Shown: one piece after another, positions 36,259 to 46,166 of the stretch
How positions within the stretch are numbered: position 1 is the first letter of the stretch
How the letters are laid out: each line of letters begins with the position of its first letter
DNA from: a virus
Strand: one strand, 5' to 3'
Length of the DNA: 64,000 nt
IMG/VR virus record: IMGVR_UViG_3300013126_000019
Location: 1 to 64,000 of that record
Position numbers and translations under genes: made by a program
Notes under the pieces: generated by a model
The model's input: only the letters and a program-made list of their open reading frames with translations
Databases searched by the model: none
Told to the model about the DNA's origin: nothing

Positions 36259-39207
36259 TTACGAACTTTTCCTAGAAGTTGCCCAGGCATCAGTAAAATA
36301 ATCATCAAGAGATTTACTGTTATATTTAGTTACTTTACCACCCTTTTTCTGTTGGGCTACAGCACCTGCTCCTAATAGAAGTGCTGGCGGTAACAAGCCT
36401 TTATATATATTAGGATTGCTCATATCAAAAAACCCTACATTACCTACTGCTGATTTAAGTTGTTTGTTTGTAGGAAAAACTACTTCCCATGCATCATCTA
36501 AATTTCTTACTCTTTCTATTCCTCTATGTTGATTATGAATAGCTACATCATAATCTAACAACTGTTCATTTAATGGTGCAGTTTTTCTGTGAAAATTAAA
36601 TAAATCCATTTCTTTTCCAGCTGGAGAATTTGTACCCATTTTTATTAACTCTTCAGAGGTTATAGGATTTTTTCCTAAACCGTATAATTTATATAAAGTG
36701 GGTTCAATATCTCCTGTATGCATCCATGCACCAGAAGTTGTATAGCTACTTGCTGAACCTTTAGGGGGAACTGTATAAACACCACTGCCTGAATATCCAG
36801 AATCTCCTAATTGAAACTTAGATTCATCAAAAACATCAAATTTTTTAGGGGAACCATGTTCTAATATCCAAGGACTACCATCAGGATTTACTAATTTAGA
36901 ATCTCCAAAAGCTTTTTTAAACCAACTACTTTGTTGTTGTACAAATTGCTCAGGAGTTCCTTTAAATGTAGAACCATCTGGATTCTTCATCCATGTTCCA
37001 TTAGCTTTAGTAGATTCTTCTATTGTATTGTATTCATTAATAAGCTCTGGATATTTAGGTGTATCAGGATTCCATTTAGCCCAATCTATTTCTGATTTGA
37101 ATTTACCAGTATTACTAGAACTAGGTAGTGGCTTAACAATATAGTCAAACCCACCAATATCATTTTTAACTTTACCTACTTGTTTAAAATTTAAACCTGT
37201 ACCAATCAATTCTCTTTCTTCACTTAACGGAATATTTTGACCAATACCGCGCGCAAAGTCTCTAGTGTTTTCTTTATTTATCAATTGCAATTCATCTTCT
37301 GCCAGTGGTGTATATTCATTAGCAATGAAGTTGTTTTTCATTTTTGATAAATGTCTGCTTGGTATAACAATCCTATCTGGAGCACCACTGTATCCTACTC
37401 TGCCTACGCCTACACTAAATGATGTAGGCCTGTCACCAAAATTTATTGATCCATTTTCTTCAGTAGCACCTAAAGTGCTTTGTCCTGCTTTGTTACTGTT
37501 AAAACGTCTTGTGGCAATTACATTTGAGTTTTCAGGAATTTCAAGCTGATATTTATTAATGATATTGTTTAGCTGTTGTCTTTTAGCGGCATCGACTGGT
37601 CCAAATCTACCTGTAAAAGGAGAACTGTCATGCTGGTATTCAATTATAAGACGTCTTTCTGCTGGAGTCAATTTACCACTATTTATTAGTGAATTAAACA
37701 TGTCTGCACTGGCTTCCTGAGAAAGACCTATTGCCGGACTTTTCCATGCGTAAGGTATCATTGAGTTACCAGTTGCAACATTCTTGTATGCATTAACAAA
37801 TGCTTTAATATCTTGAGGTAAAGATCCTGCTCCTAAAAAGTTTAAAGCATTTAAACTACCTTCAAAAGCTACATCAGTTAAATTACCAGTGCCTTTGTTA
37901 TACTCAGTCAATGCTTGTCTAAAATCAGAATCGGGATTAAGAAAGTTATATGCACCGTGTGCTGCAAATCCTGTATTAGCTATATTACCCAATGTTAAGC
38001 CTGTACCTAGTAGCTCCGTGCCTAATAAACCACTAGCTGCTGTTAGTGTTGCTGGTGCCATAAGAGCAGCTTCAAAAATGGGCACACTTGGTAGTCCAGC
38101 TGGATCTGTGTTATAAGGATTTTTTTTCCACTCGTATTCTGCTTGCCGTCTAGCCTTTTCTTGAGAATCTAAAATTTTATTTTCAGCATCTAACTCAGCA
38201 TTAAATTTAGTTGGTCCGGGATGTTGGGCTGCATAAATATTCTTTAGTGCATTTTGTAAAGCCGGTGCCTCTAAATTTGTACCGGCAAATCTTTGTCCCC
38301 ATCCAGAAGCTTCATAGTCTTTTACTGAATTCCAACCCATTGCCTGAGCTCTTCTGTTAAGCTCCATGTTTTCATTATAGGATTTACTATAATCATAACT
38401 AGGAGAAAAAGTTCCCATAGTTTGCGCTTTAGGCAAATGTCCCCCCTCTTGAAATGAAGCTGCTCTATTTTGTATTTCTTCATTTATCTTACGCTGTCTT
38501 AACCTTAAATTTGGCGTTTCTTCTACAGGTGTATTTGTTTTATACCCAGGATTTCTTAAACCAGGGGATAAATTTGAAAATGGAATTTCATTTGGAGCTA
38601 ATGAAAAGTAATTACGCAAAATCATATAATATGCATCAACGGGTCTTGTGCGCCCATTTCTCAAAGATTGTTGATAGTCTATATTAGATTTTGGTTGAGC
38701 TACTAAAGGTACCACATCTTCTTTCCAACACTCGTCACCGGGGTGACATTGTCTTTTCATGCTGATCATTTTTGCAGCTATCTCTGGACCATACTTATTA
38801 AGACTTTGTTGGTAGTACTCAAATAAAGAACTATTTGAAGTTGGTGGTATAGCTAAATTATCTACACAGTTTCCATTTCCATCTGGCACTTTTCCCTCAG
38901 GGCAATTTGTTAAACCCATCATCATATATGAATCTCCAGTAAAACCACCGGCAGCAAATTTTAACAAGTTCTCATTTTGCCGTAATGGTACCTTTTGTTC
39001 TATTACACCCATAGCTCCTGGAAAGTTATATGATGGTACTCCAGGTTTCATCATAACACTACCACCAAAATTTCCATCTGGATATACAGGTGTAGCCTGT
39101 ACATAATCCTCTACACCTAACATAGTTAATGCATCACCCGGTATAAATAACTCTTTATGTTTTTTGTCTTTACTGTTTTTCTTGTAACCTGTAGTACTAA
39201 CTTTCAT
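36259..39207 (-). CDS. Virion cargo protein with ADP-ribosyltransferase-like domain (982 aa)
   Basis: First gene after the muzzle, joined by a TAATG overlap. The N-terminal 270 residues are a structural or targeting region with GG-hydrophobic patches and LPKAQTMGT (258-266). An Ala/Gly-rich segment lies at about 370-430. From residue about 770 the sequence reads like an ART-PolyVal/H-Y-E ADP-ribosyltransferase: ILEHGSPKKFDVFD with H784-G-S, then SGSGVYTV with Y811, then a strand LYKLYGLGKNPI and a C-terminal VVFPTNKQLKSA. A second ART-like pattern may lie at about 567-690 (TRRF, GDRPTSFSVG, EERELIGTG). Such domains modify host proteins with NAD when delivered with phage DNA. The H-Y pair is visible; activity, target and the second domain are inference. 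Confidence 0.68.
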   Translation of the reverse strand: MKVSTTGYKKNSKDKKHKELFIPGDALTMLGVEDYVQATPVYPDGNFGGSVMMKPGVPSYNFPGAMGVIEQKVPLRQNENLLKFAAGGFTGDSYMMMGLTNCPEGKVPDGNGNCVDNLAIPPTSNSSLFEYYQQSLNKYGPEIAAKMISMKRQCHPGDECWKEDVVPLVAQPKSNIDYQQSLRNGRTRPVDAYYMILRNYFSLAPNEIPFSNLSPGLRNPGYKTNTPVEETPNLRLRQRKINEEIQNRAASFQEGGHLPKAQTMGTFSPSYDYSKSYNENMELNRRAQAMGWNSVKDYEASGWGQRFAGTNLEAPALQNALKNIYAAQHPGPTKFNAELDAENKILDSQEKARRQAEYEWKKNPYNTDPAGLPSVPIFEAALMAPATLTAASGLLGTELLGTGLTLGNIANTGFAAHGAYNFLNPDSDFRQALTEYNKGTGNLTDVAFEGSLNALNFLGAGSLPQDIKAFVNAYKNVATGNSMIPYAWKSPAIGLSQEASADMFNSLINSGKLTPAERRLIIEYQHDSSPFTGRFGPVDAAKRQQLNNIINKYQLEIPENSNVIATRRFNSNKAGQSTLGATEENGSINFGDRPTSFSVGVGRVGYSGAPDRIVIPSRHLSKMKNNFIANEYTPLAEDELQLINKENTRDFARGIGQNIPLSEERELIGTGLNFKQVGKVKNDIGGFDYIVKPLPSSSNTGKFKSEIDWAKWNPDTPKYPELINEYNTIEESTKANGTWMKNPDGSTFKGTPEQFVQQQSSWFKKAFGDSKLVNPDGSPWILEHGSPKKFDVFDESKFQLGDSGYSGSGVYTVPPKGSASSYTTSGAWMHTGDIEPTLYKLYGLGKNPITSEELIKMGTNSPAGKEMDLFNFHRKTAPLNEQLLDYDVAIHNQHRGIERVRNLDDAWEVVFPTNKQLKSAVGNVGFFDMSNPNIYKGLLPPALLLGAGAVAQQKKGGKVTKYNSKSLDDYFTDAWATSRKSS

Positions 39208-42200
39208 TATCTAGGAGAATTAAGAAGTTTATTATTTGCAATTTTTAATGACATAAGTTTATCACGACTCTCTGTCTTAATGAGAACAACGTGGTTATAG
39301 TAATGTCTGAATTTTTTTCTTTGGGTAGCTACTTTTGCATAATCCAAGTTATTTGGATTAAGGTTTCTAATGTAACCATTTTCTTCAGTTTCCCAAATAG
39401 GTTGCTGAACTATAACCCCACCATTAACATATTCTCCACGATCTCTAGTAATATCCCAAAACTGATTAAATCTATACTTCTGCTCTTCCTTAGAAAACAG
39501 TATATCAATACTTGCTTGATTAATAATAGGATAGTTAAGCATTGCAAATGGGTCTTCTTTAGGCTTAAGGTTTAAATTAAGCATACCAGAAACCTGCTCT
39601 GAGTTATATATGATGGCATGATCAAAATTCTCATCTAGTACATGGAAAGAGTCAATTCCGTTTGGTGCAAACTTATAGGCTTCCATTATATACTCGATGT
39701 TTCTTGTAGTGTTTACAAGCTGACCGGTTTGAGCTATATAGTCAATCTCAAATGGATAATAGGTTCCATAGTAGTTACAGTAGTCATCAGATCTTAAATT
39801 GTGTCTCCAAATACCGTTGTCTTTAGTTGTGTAAAAATCTATAGGTGCAGAGATAACTAAATCAGGATGCCAGTCATGAAAGGATATCCAATATTTTTGT
39901 TTAGGGTCATAACTTACTGTCCACGATGTATCATTAAAGTATCGGGGATCACCCAAATAAATAATAACTGAACTGGGTTTACCATCTATAACAGGATGAA
40001 ATATATTGCCTGAATCATATACAAGTTGCGTAGGTGCATCAGGTCTTAGCATATAGTCCTTTTTACAGAAGTATACTATTTGATCATCATTATCATAAAT
40101 ACTTTGACAACCAATACCTATTACAGGATTATCAGTAAGTTGAAAATCTGGAAAATCCCATAATAACCTAAATGGTAAATACCAACTAAACCACCACTTC
40201 ATACCATTATTAGAAATCTCATCAAGACCTTGACCAATTGTAAAGACTTTACCTTGACTCTGACTCATCCAGAATAATCCAAATGGTGTATTAGTAGCTG
40301 CAAATTTATTTTGACAGGCCCCATACTGATTTGCAATTTCTGTATTAGTAACACTTTGCGGAGGTGTTGCAAACAAACCACCATCACCTAAAATAACTTT
40401 TGTGTTTAACTCAGTCTGAAGTGTATCTTGACCGGCATATAATAGCGGACTACCATCTTTAAACAATATTGCAAAACCTGTTTTATTAATTGATTTTATA
40501 GTTATAGGTTTTGTATTATAGTCTTGATAGTCGTTAGTTAGGAATACATCCCAGGTATCTTTTGGAGAATCTGAAGATGGTAAAGAGTAAATAATTCTAT
40601 AGGGTAGAGATACGTAACATGTTGCAGAAACGTAAGGGTCATAATATGTCTCTTGCATTTTACCCCATGAAATAAAGTTGCTAAACAAAGACGTATTACT
40701 TAAAGAGTAATCATACTTGTAGTAATTACCAACTTTAATTATCTGGGTATCAAACATCTCAGGAAGATCTGTATACGAATATGCATCATAATGTCTTCTT
40801 GATGGTTCATTATCCCAATCTCTATATGCAAGGTTAATTTCAGACTCAACATAGAAATCTCTAATACTTGAATTAAACAAGTAGAAGTATGCATTTTTAA
40901 GTGCAAATCTAAATTTAGAAGCACTTATATTAGCACTAGAGCTATCATTATCTCCTAAATTTCCATAATCACTATAATCAGAATTATAAGCAGTAGAAGA
41001 AACCGTCATTACTGGACAGTTAGATCCGCCTATAGGTAATTGATAAGTTGGGGAATTGGGGTCTGTATCAGTAATACAGTCATTAGGTATAGTATAATCC
41101 CAGTTTGGATTAGATACAACTGAATAAGTTGTCTGTTGGGTTACTCCCCCACTTACTCCAGGATTAACACCATTACCACCCTGTACATCTGTAATACCTT
41201 CAAATTCCTCTGGCGCAGCTCCTCTATCAAGGTGAGCAAGATTGCTTGGTATATTCCAATAATTAGTGTCAGTAAGATTCTGCAATACACTGGCTATAAA
41301 GCCTTGAGGTTCAAACTCTGTAAAGTCTGCCCAATATCTTGGATAACCAACCATATAATAATCCCGATAGTTAAATTCAGTGCCATCAGGAACATTATAC
41401 AACCAGTCATAAAAATAAAAGAAGGTATTTTTTTCAGTATATCTCCCTACATAGGTATCTCCACCAAATAATAAAGAAGAACTGTAAATACGTTTTTGTG
41501 TAATAGGTTTATTGTTATTTACAATTTCTCTACACGGTATAGGTATCTGTCTTACACTTTGTACTTGACCATATTGATTATCCATACGGACTTTTAACCC
41601 ACTATAATAACAAGAAGGTACAGTGCGTATTTCAGCTCTAGGATCTTTGTCGTGATCCCAAGGTTTATTTGGACCATGATAGTCTGGATTTGTTAAAGCA
41701 TCTCCATAATAGCTACCAATAGTCTGAGCAGTATTATCTGCTACAAATGGATTTTGTAATGTAGTAGGTGTACCATTACCATTACCAATATGTAAAGCCA
41801 CAGTTCTATGACGATACATATTATTAATTTTAAATTGCACTGTACTATTAGGTACAAAAAAGTTTTGAAAAGTTGGGTCTAAATATAAAGACTTATCAAT
41901 TCTTCTTCTTGTATTTCCCCAAACTGCATTACCTTTCCAATAAGTGTGAAGATTTGCATGGGCTAAATATCTCCATGCATAGTGTCTATATTTAACTAAA
42001 GATTTTATAATATCCATAGCCACACCCATACCTTGTGAAAAGTATTGACCTGTTAAAATAATACCCGATGCAACTCTTAATACTTTAGGTAAAGCTTGTA
42101 TATCAGGCTGCTCAATTTGTTTTTTGTAACGACCACCACTATAACCTGCTAGTAATGCTGATTCAGCAGCGTAACTCGCTTGTGTAGAAAGAGCAGCTGA

Positions 42201-44588
42201 ATCCAATCCCCCAAAGCCTGCAGCAATTCCTAACATATTAGCAAAGGATGAACCTGCAATATTTAAAGGTATATACCCGGTATTTGCAAGAGCTATGTTA
42301 GCAGCACTTGCTGTAGTATTTAATCCAGCAAGTGACTCAAAACCTTCTGTCTTTTTACCAGCTAATTTGAATATTAAAGCTTCAGCAATACCTGTTAAAG
42401 CACCTACAATAAAAGCTAGATCTGTTAGTAGTTTTTCTTTAGGATGTCCTGGTACAGGCTCCCAAGAACCTTTTGCTATATTTTTATTACCGAATATATG
42501 GGATGTTTCAGCATAGACTTTTAACTCTATTGGTGCAAGATATGGGTTTCTAAAGTTAGTTTCTGGTGAGTGAAACGTAAACATATCCTGTCTGTAGAAT
42601 CCGATATTGTCAGGATTTACAGAAGGGCCTTGTGCAGGATTATTTACAGTTCCTGAATAAGCCTCATACTCTGGGGGCGAATCACCAGGACCACCTTCAA
42701 GTTCTCTAGCTGATAATGCAGGATCTGCATATAAAGGATTATAGGGATAGTTTTGAAATAAACCAATTTCGGTACCATCCGTTTCACCACCAGTTACACT
42801 TTGTAATCTGTAGGTGCGCATATTGTTTAATAATCCTTTTGCAATAACTGTCTTATTACCAACACGGGTACCTCTTAATATTTCATAACCTACAACACCA
42901 GGGATGATATTACCATCATTATCTAGGGGTGTTTTTATATTTGAAAATTCTACACCTAGTAATCTTATAGCAATAGCATCACCTTGAGCATTAGTTCTAG
43001 TATGTGTTAAAGCATCATATATTGTTGATGTCTGACTACCATTAAATAAATAAATTAAATCAGCCGGCATCTTATGGTGCCTAATAGGCTTACCACATAA
43101 ATCATAGTCAATGTTAGATGTACCTGACCATAAACTGTTATAGGTAGCATTCCAAACTTGGGGCATATCATCAACGTATTTTTCAGATGATTCCCAGTAG
43201 CCCATTTTACCACGAGCAACTACAACACCTCCATCAGCTAATGTTTGTTGTGTTATACTTGTATGATATGCAGTATTATATACCTGCCATCTTTTTGGTA
43301 CATATGGGTCAACATCCTCTAGTTGTTCATATGCGTCAGAATTTGTTGTAACGTAATCATTTACACCATCCCATTCTCTATTTAACTCTTTTGCTCTACC
43401 CGGTATATGGTATGATGAACTTGTAGAGCCATCTTTATATACCCATCTAATCCAAAAAGCATACTGCTCATCACGCATATATCCTACATTAGTACCACCT
43501 TTTTCATAGTAGTCATTAGGATATTCTACCATAACCCAGTTAGTACTAATCTGATTAGCAAAAGGTTGGTAGTTAAAATCAAATTTAGCAGTAGGGCCTA
43601 TTCTAAATAAGTTGTCACCAATAGAAACCATTGATTCAGACTTATCATAGTTAATTCCTTTAAACGGAATAATCTTAATAGGAATATTTGGTAAAGACTC
43701 TTCTAAATTATCAATACCAATATGTTTTGTTCTAGTGCTGTATACACCAACTCTTTGAGCTGCTGTATTACTACCTACCATTTTTACTATAACTAATTCA
43801 AATTCATCATAGTTATCTACATCAAGATTGCTAAATTCAATATCTAGTGAGCCTTGAAGATTTGCATGATTAAATACACCGGCAATATTACTAGGAGGGA
43901 AATAATCTGTAGCTTTAACACTATTAACTGCATACGCTATAACTGCAAAATAAGAACCATTTGCAAGTGTACCGCCTGTTGTTCCTGTAGTAATATTAAT
44001 ACACGGACTATTAGAATTTCTATTAAGTAGGATAGCATCACAATCAAGGTGCGGAGTATCAACACATATTACGCATCCTGCTGCATCTGTAATACAGTTT
44101 TGCTGATAAGGAACTTTATCAACATTGATAGATCTATCAGGGTTATTATTATCAGCAAAGTATACTTGATAAGTGCAATCAAAATTCATTTTTGCTGCAC
44201 CGGTAACCAAAAAATCAGTACTAAAATTTAAACACTTGTCATTAACTACTTTTTTATATGCATCTGCATCACCACATTTAGCGGTGTCAAATAAACCAAT
44301 TTCCGAATCTGTATTATTAGTTGAAAAAATAGCCCATGTTGTTTCATACATATAGACAGCTCCTATAATGGTATATGGGGCTGATCCGCAGCTAAGATTA
44401 GAGCGCTCATTACTTAATGATCCAAGTTCACCTTCATTAGTATTATTAACCGCATTACGTGCATGAAACCACGCACCTTCTGGAAAATAAACTTCATCAT
44501 AATCTTTATAAAGCCCTTTATTAAAGGTCATTGTTCTAACTTCTGAACCAGAAGCCATAGAACCAGCAGATCTTTCTTTTTTAGCCAT
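39207..44588 (-). CDS. Tail muzzle/nozzle-like (stabilization) protein (1793 aa)
   Basis: Large beta-rich protein with many Tyr, Asn and Asp residues. Its start (VRTMTFNKGLYKDYDEVYFPEG, then ARNAVNNTNEGELGSLSNE) resembles the beta-propeller nozzle family (T7 gp12/P22 gp10 type), which in crAss-like phages forms the distal 'muzzle' of the short tail and is often labelled stabilization protein. Residues about 718-742 (LLTDLAFIVGALTGIAEAL) and the following 90 residues form a hydrophobic, Ala-rich insertion, unusual in a propeller, which might plug the tail lumen or touch the membrane. It sits directly after the ring-protein genes and before the cargo genes, as expected. Confidence 0.75.
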   Translation of the reverse strand: MAKKERSAGSMASGSEVRTMTFNKGLYKDYDEVYFPEGAWFHARNAVNNTNEGELGSLSNERSNLSCGSAPYTIIGAVYMYETTWAIFSTNNTDSEIGLFDTAKCGDADAYKKVVNDKCLNFSTDFLVTGAAKMNFDCTYQVYFADNNNPDRSINVDKVPYQQNCITDAAGCVICVDTPHLDCDAILLNRNSNSPCINITTGTTGGTLANGSYFAVIAYAVNSVKATDYFPPSNIAGVFNHANLQGSLDIEFSNLDVDNYDEFELVIVKMVGSNTAAQRVGVYSTRTKHIGIDNLEESLPNIPIKIIPFKGINYDKSESMVSIGDNLFRIGPTAKFDFNYQPFANQISTNWVMVEYPNDYYEKGGTNVGYMRDEQYAFWIRWVYKDGSTSSSYHIPGRAKELNREWDGVNDYVTTNSDAYEQLEDVDPYVPKRWQVYNTAYHTSITQQTLADGGVVVARGKMGYWESSEKYVDDMPQVWNATYNSLWSGTSNIDYDLCGKPIRHHKMPADLIYLFNGSQTSTIYDALTHTRTNAQGDAIAIRLLGVEFSNIKTPLDNDGNIIPGVVGYEILRGTRVGNKTVIAKGLLNNMRTYRLQSVTGGETDGTEIGLFQNYPYNPLYADPALSARELEGGPGDSPPEYEAYSGTVNNPAQGPSVNPDNIGFYRQDMFTFHSPETNFRNPYLAPIELKVYAETSHIFGNKNIAKGSWEPVPGHPKEKLLTDLAFIVGALTGIAEALIFKLAGKKTEGFESLAGLNTTASAANIALANTGYIPLNIAGSSFANMLGIAAGFGGLDSAALSTQASYAAESALLAGYSGGRYKKQIEQPDIQALPKVLRVASGIILTGQYFSQGMGVAMDIIKSLVKYRHYAWRYLAHANLHTYWKGNAVWGNTRRRIDKSLYLDPTFQNFFVPNSTVQFKINNMYRHRTVALHIGNGNGTPTTLQNPFVADNTAQTIGSYYGDALTNPDYHGPNKPWDHDKDPRAEIRTVPSCYYSGLKVRMDNQYGQVQSVRQIPIPCREIVNNNKPITQKRIYSSSLLFGGDTYVGRYTEKNTFFYFYDWLYNVPDGTEFNYRDYYMVGYPRYWADFTEFEPQGFIASVLQNLTDTNYWNIPSNLAHLDRGAAPEEFEGITDVQGGNGVNPGVSGGVTQQTTYSVVSNPNWDYTIPNDCITDTDPNSPTYQLPIGGSNCPVMTVSSTAYNSDYSDYGNLGDNDSSSANISASKFRFALKNAYFYLFNSSIRDFYVESEINLAYRDWDNEPSRRHYDAYSYTDLPEMFDTQIIKVGNYYKYDYSLSNTSLFSNFISWGKMQETYYDPYVSATCYVSLPYRIIYSLPSSDSPKDTWDVFLTNDYQDYNTKPITIKSINKTGFAILFKDGSPLLYAGQDTLQTELNTKVILGDGGLFATPPQSVTNTEIANQYGACQNKFAATNTPFGLFWMSQSQGKVFTIGQGLDEISNNGMKWWFSWYLPFRLLWDFPDFQLTDNPVIGIGCQSIYDNDDQIVYFCKKDYMLRPDAPTQLVYDSGNIFHPVIDGKPSSVIIYLGDPRYFNDTSWTVSYDPKQKYWISFHDWHPDLVISAPIDFYTTKDNGIWRHNLRSDDYCNYYGTYYPFEIDYIAQTGQLVNTTRNIEYIMEAYKFAPNGIDSFHVLDENFDHAIIYNSEQVSGMLNLNLKPKEDPFAMLNYPIINQASIDILFSKEEQKYRFNQFWDITRDRGEYVNGGVIVQQPIWETEENGYIRNLNPNNLDYAKVATQRKKFRHYYNHVVLIKTESRDKLMSLKIANNKLLNSPR

Positions 44589-44590
44589 TA

Positions 44591-45493
44591 TTAAACTGCA
44601 TTATTGATGTTATAATCTATAGGTCTATAGTAAGACTTGAACATATCATAGTACTTAGAGTACATTGCTTTACGATTCATAGCCCATACTTTTTGCATTT
44701 CAGAGAAGTTAGGAGTATTTACAATACTTAAAGCGTTATTTCTGGCAGCTCTAAATTCTGCAGCAACAAGTTGATATTGACCTGATACATTTTCACCAGA
44801 CATAACAAGAGTTTCTAAAATTTTTTTCTTAAGCGCATACTCATAGTATTCATTAAGCATAGGATGATCTGGGACCATTAATTCACCATCTTCATTTTCT
44901 AGTGTACCTTGATAATTTATATAGATCTTACCGTCTTGAAAAGTGGTCCAAATAAAATTATCTTTGATGTATGCTTCATCTAATCCCTTATAAGATAAGT
45001 TAGGACACTCGCAATCAATGAATTGTGAATTCTTAAATCTAATAGGAAACATGCGGTTATAGGTTCTTGTTTCAGTGTTTACTACTTGGATTAGCTGATA
45101 GGCATCTCCACATTGAGTTAAACATACTGGAGTATTAGGCGTATTAACATTAGAACAATTGTTACCATCTACCCAACCTCTATAACTAGGTACAACTTGT
45201 TGAATATTAGTACCTTGAGGTGGAACAAATGATACTGTATAATCACCGCACAGTAATGCAAAATTCATCACATAAAAGTCATCCGGTAATCTTACACGCC
45301 CTTTCTCTACTTCAAGAACACGCTCTTTGGTCATATAGATTCTAAGACCTAAATCGTAGTTTGTCTTAATTGCAATTTTAATTAACGTTGCAGGATCAAC
45401 CTTACCTTCCAAAGACAAGCCTGGAAGATCTACTTTAACATCTTCTAAAAGTTGTTCAAAGGTTCTGTATTTAAGAGTGTAGTTGTAATTCAT
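44591..45493 (-). CDS. Ring / tail tubular-like protein (300 aa)
   Basis: Helix-rich N-terminus (FEQLLEDVKVDL, VDPATLIKIAIKTNYDLGLRI) followed by a beta domain (RVRLPDDFYVMNFALLCG) and a C-terminal helix pair ending MFKSYYRPIDYN. This arrangement, a helical bundle plus an inserted beta domain just before the nozzle gene, fits the ring/tail-tubular proteins that stack below the portal in podoviruses and crAss-like phages. A Cys cluster (NNCSNVNTPNTPVCLTQCGD, about 116-135) may bind metal or form disulfides. It overlaps the upstream gene by TAATG and is 2 bases from the muzzle gene. The exact ring number cannot be assigned here. Confidence 0.65.
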   Translation of the reverse strand: MNYNYTLKYRTFEQLLEDVKVDLPGLSLEGKVDPATLIKIAIKTNYDLGLRIYMTKERVLEVEKGRVRLPDDFYVMNFALLCGDYTVSFVPPQGTNIQQVVPSYRGWVDGNNCSNVNTPNTPVCLTQCGDAYQLIQVVNTETRTYNRMFPIRFKNSQFIDCECPNLSYKGLDEAYIKDNFIWTTFQDGKIYINYQGTLENEDGELMVPDHPMLNEYYEYALKKKILETLVMSGENVSGQYQLVAAEFRAARNNALSIVNTPNFSEMQKVWAMNRKAMYSKYYDMFKSYYRPIDYNINNAV

Positions 45494-46164
45494 TATCTAG
45501 CAATGTTTTGTTTATCTGATATGGCCATATCTGATGGCACCTGCATACTAACCAGTATTGACTGAATTACTTGTTGCTCTATTTCTGAAAATAAATACTC
45601 AGGAATAGATAGTTGCTGTTCTTGTCTTAGTGTACAATCTGTTTTAGAGTCACAGGTAAAATTAGAAACATCATCTTCAAAAATACCTTCAACTTTTATA
45701 GAATCCCAGTCAATGTTTGGAAAATATAAATAACCATTAAGGTACCAATAATACTTTTGCTTATTATACTTAAACTTTGTAGTTTTAGTCATTGATACAT
45801 ATTGTGCAGGATCTGTTTTATAGACAGTGTAATAGCCGTCAATTGAGGTAACAGTTCTAAACAGGGGACCGTATGTACCTTCCATGATATTGGGAAGTTT
45901 ATCCTTAGTTCTTTTAATAGTTACCCCAGATTTGATATCACAACACGCCTCTACCTTATCTACCTCAATAAGATCAACGCAAGGTAAAGTTCTAAATAAG
46001 CTATTGTACTTAATAAGTTGATTAAGAGAGTCTTGTCTGCGTAAAAAGAATTTAGCAGACTTAATGATAAAGCTAAATATCAAACGGTCAGTAATAAAAG
46101 CATCTTGTGTCAAACCTTTTATTATAGAACGGACTCTTGAAACACTTTCACCAATTGTAGTCAT
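45493..46164 (-). CDS. Ring / head-tail connector protein (223 aa)
   Basis: N-terminal helices (GESVSRVRSIIKGLTQDAFITDRLIFSFIIKSAKFFLRRQDS) are followed by a beta-rich middle with Cys residues (VEACCD, FTCDSKTDC) and a helical C-terminus (EIEQQVIQSILVSMQVPSD). The same helix-beta-helix plan is seen in the following 300-residue and the distant 234-residue gene products, supporting a family of related ring subunits. Translational coupling with the 300-residue gene by TAATG implies they are made in matched amounts. Assignment rests on gene order and fold pattern. Confidence 0.6.
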   Translation of the reverse strand: MTTIGESVSRVRSIIKGLTQDAFITDRLIFSFIIKSAKFFLRRQDSLNQLIKYNSLFRTLPCVDLIEVDKVEACCDIKSGVTIKRTKDKLPNIMEGTYGPLFRTVTSIDGYYTVYKTDPAQYVSMTKTTKFKYNKQKYYWYLNGYLYFPNIDWDSIKVEGIFEDDVSNFTCDSKTDCTLRQEQQLSIPEYLFSEIEQQVIQSILVSMQVPSDMAISDKQNIAR

Positions 46165-46166
46165 AA

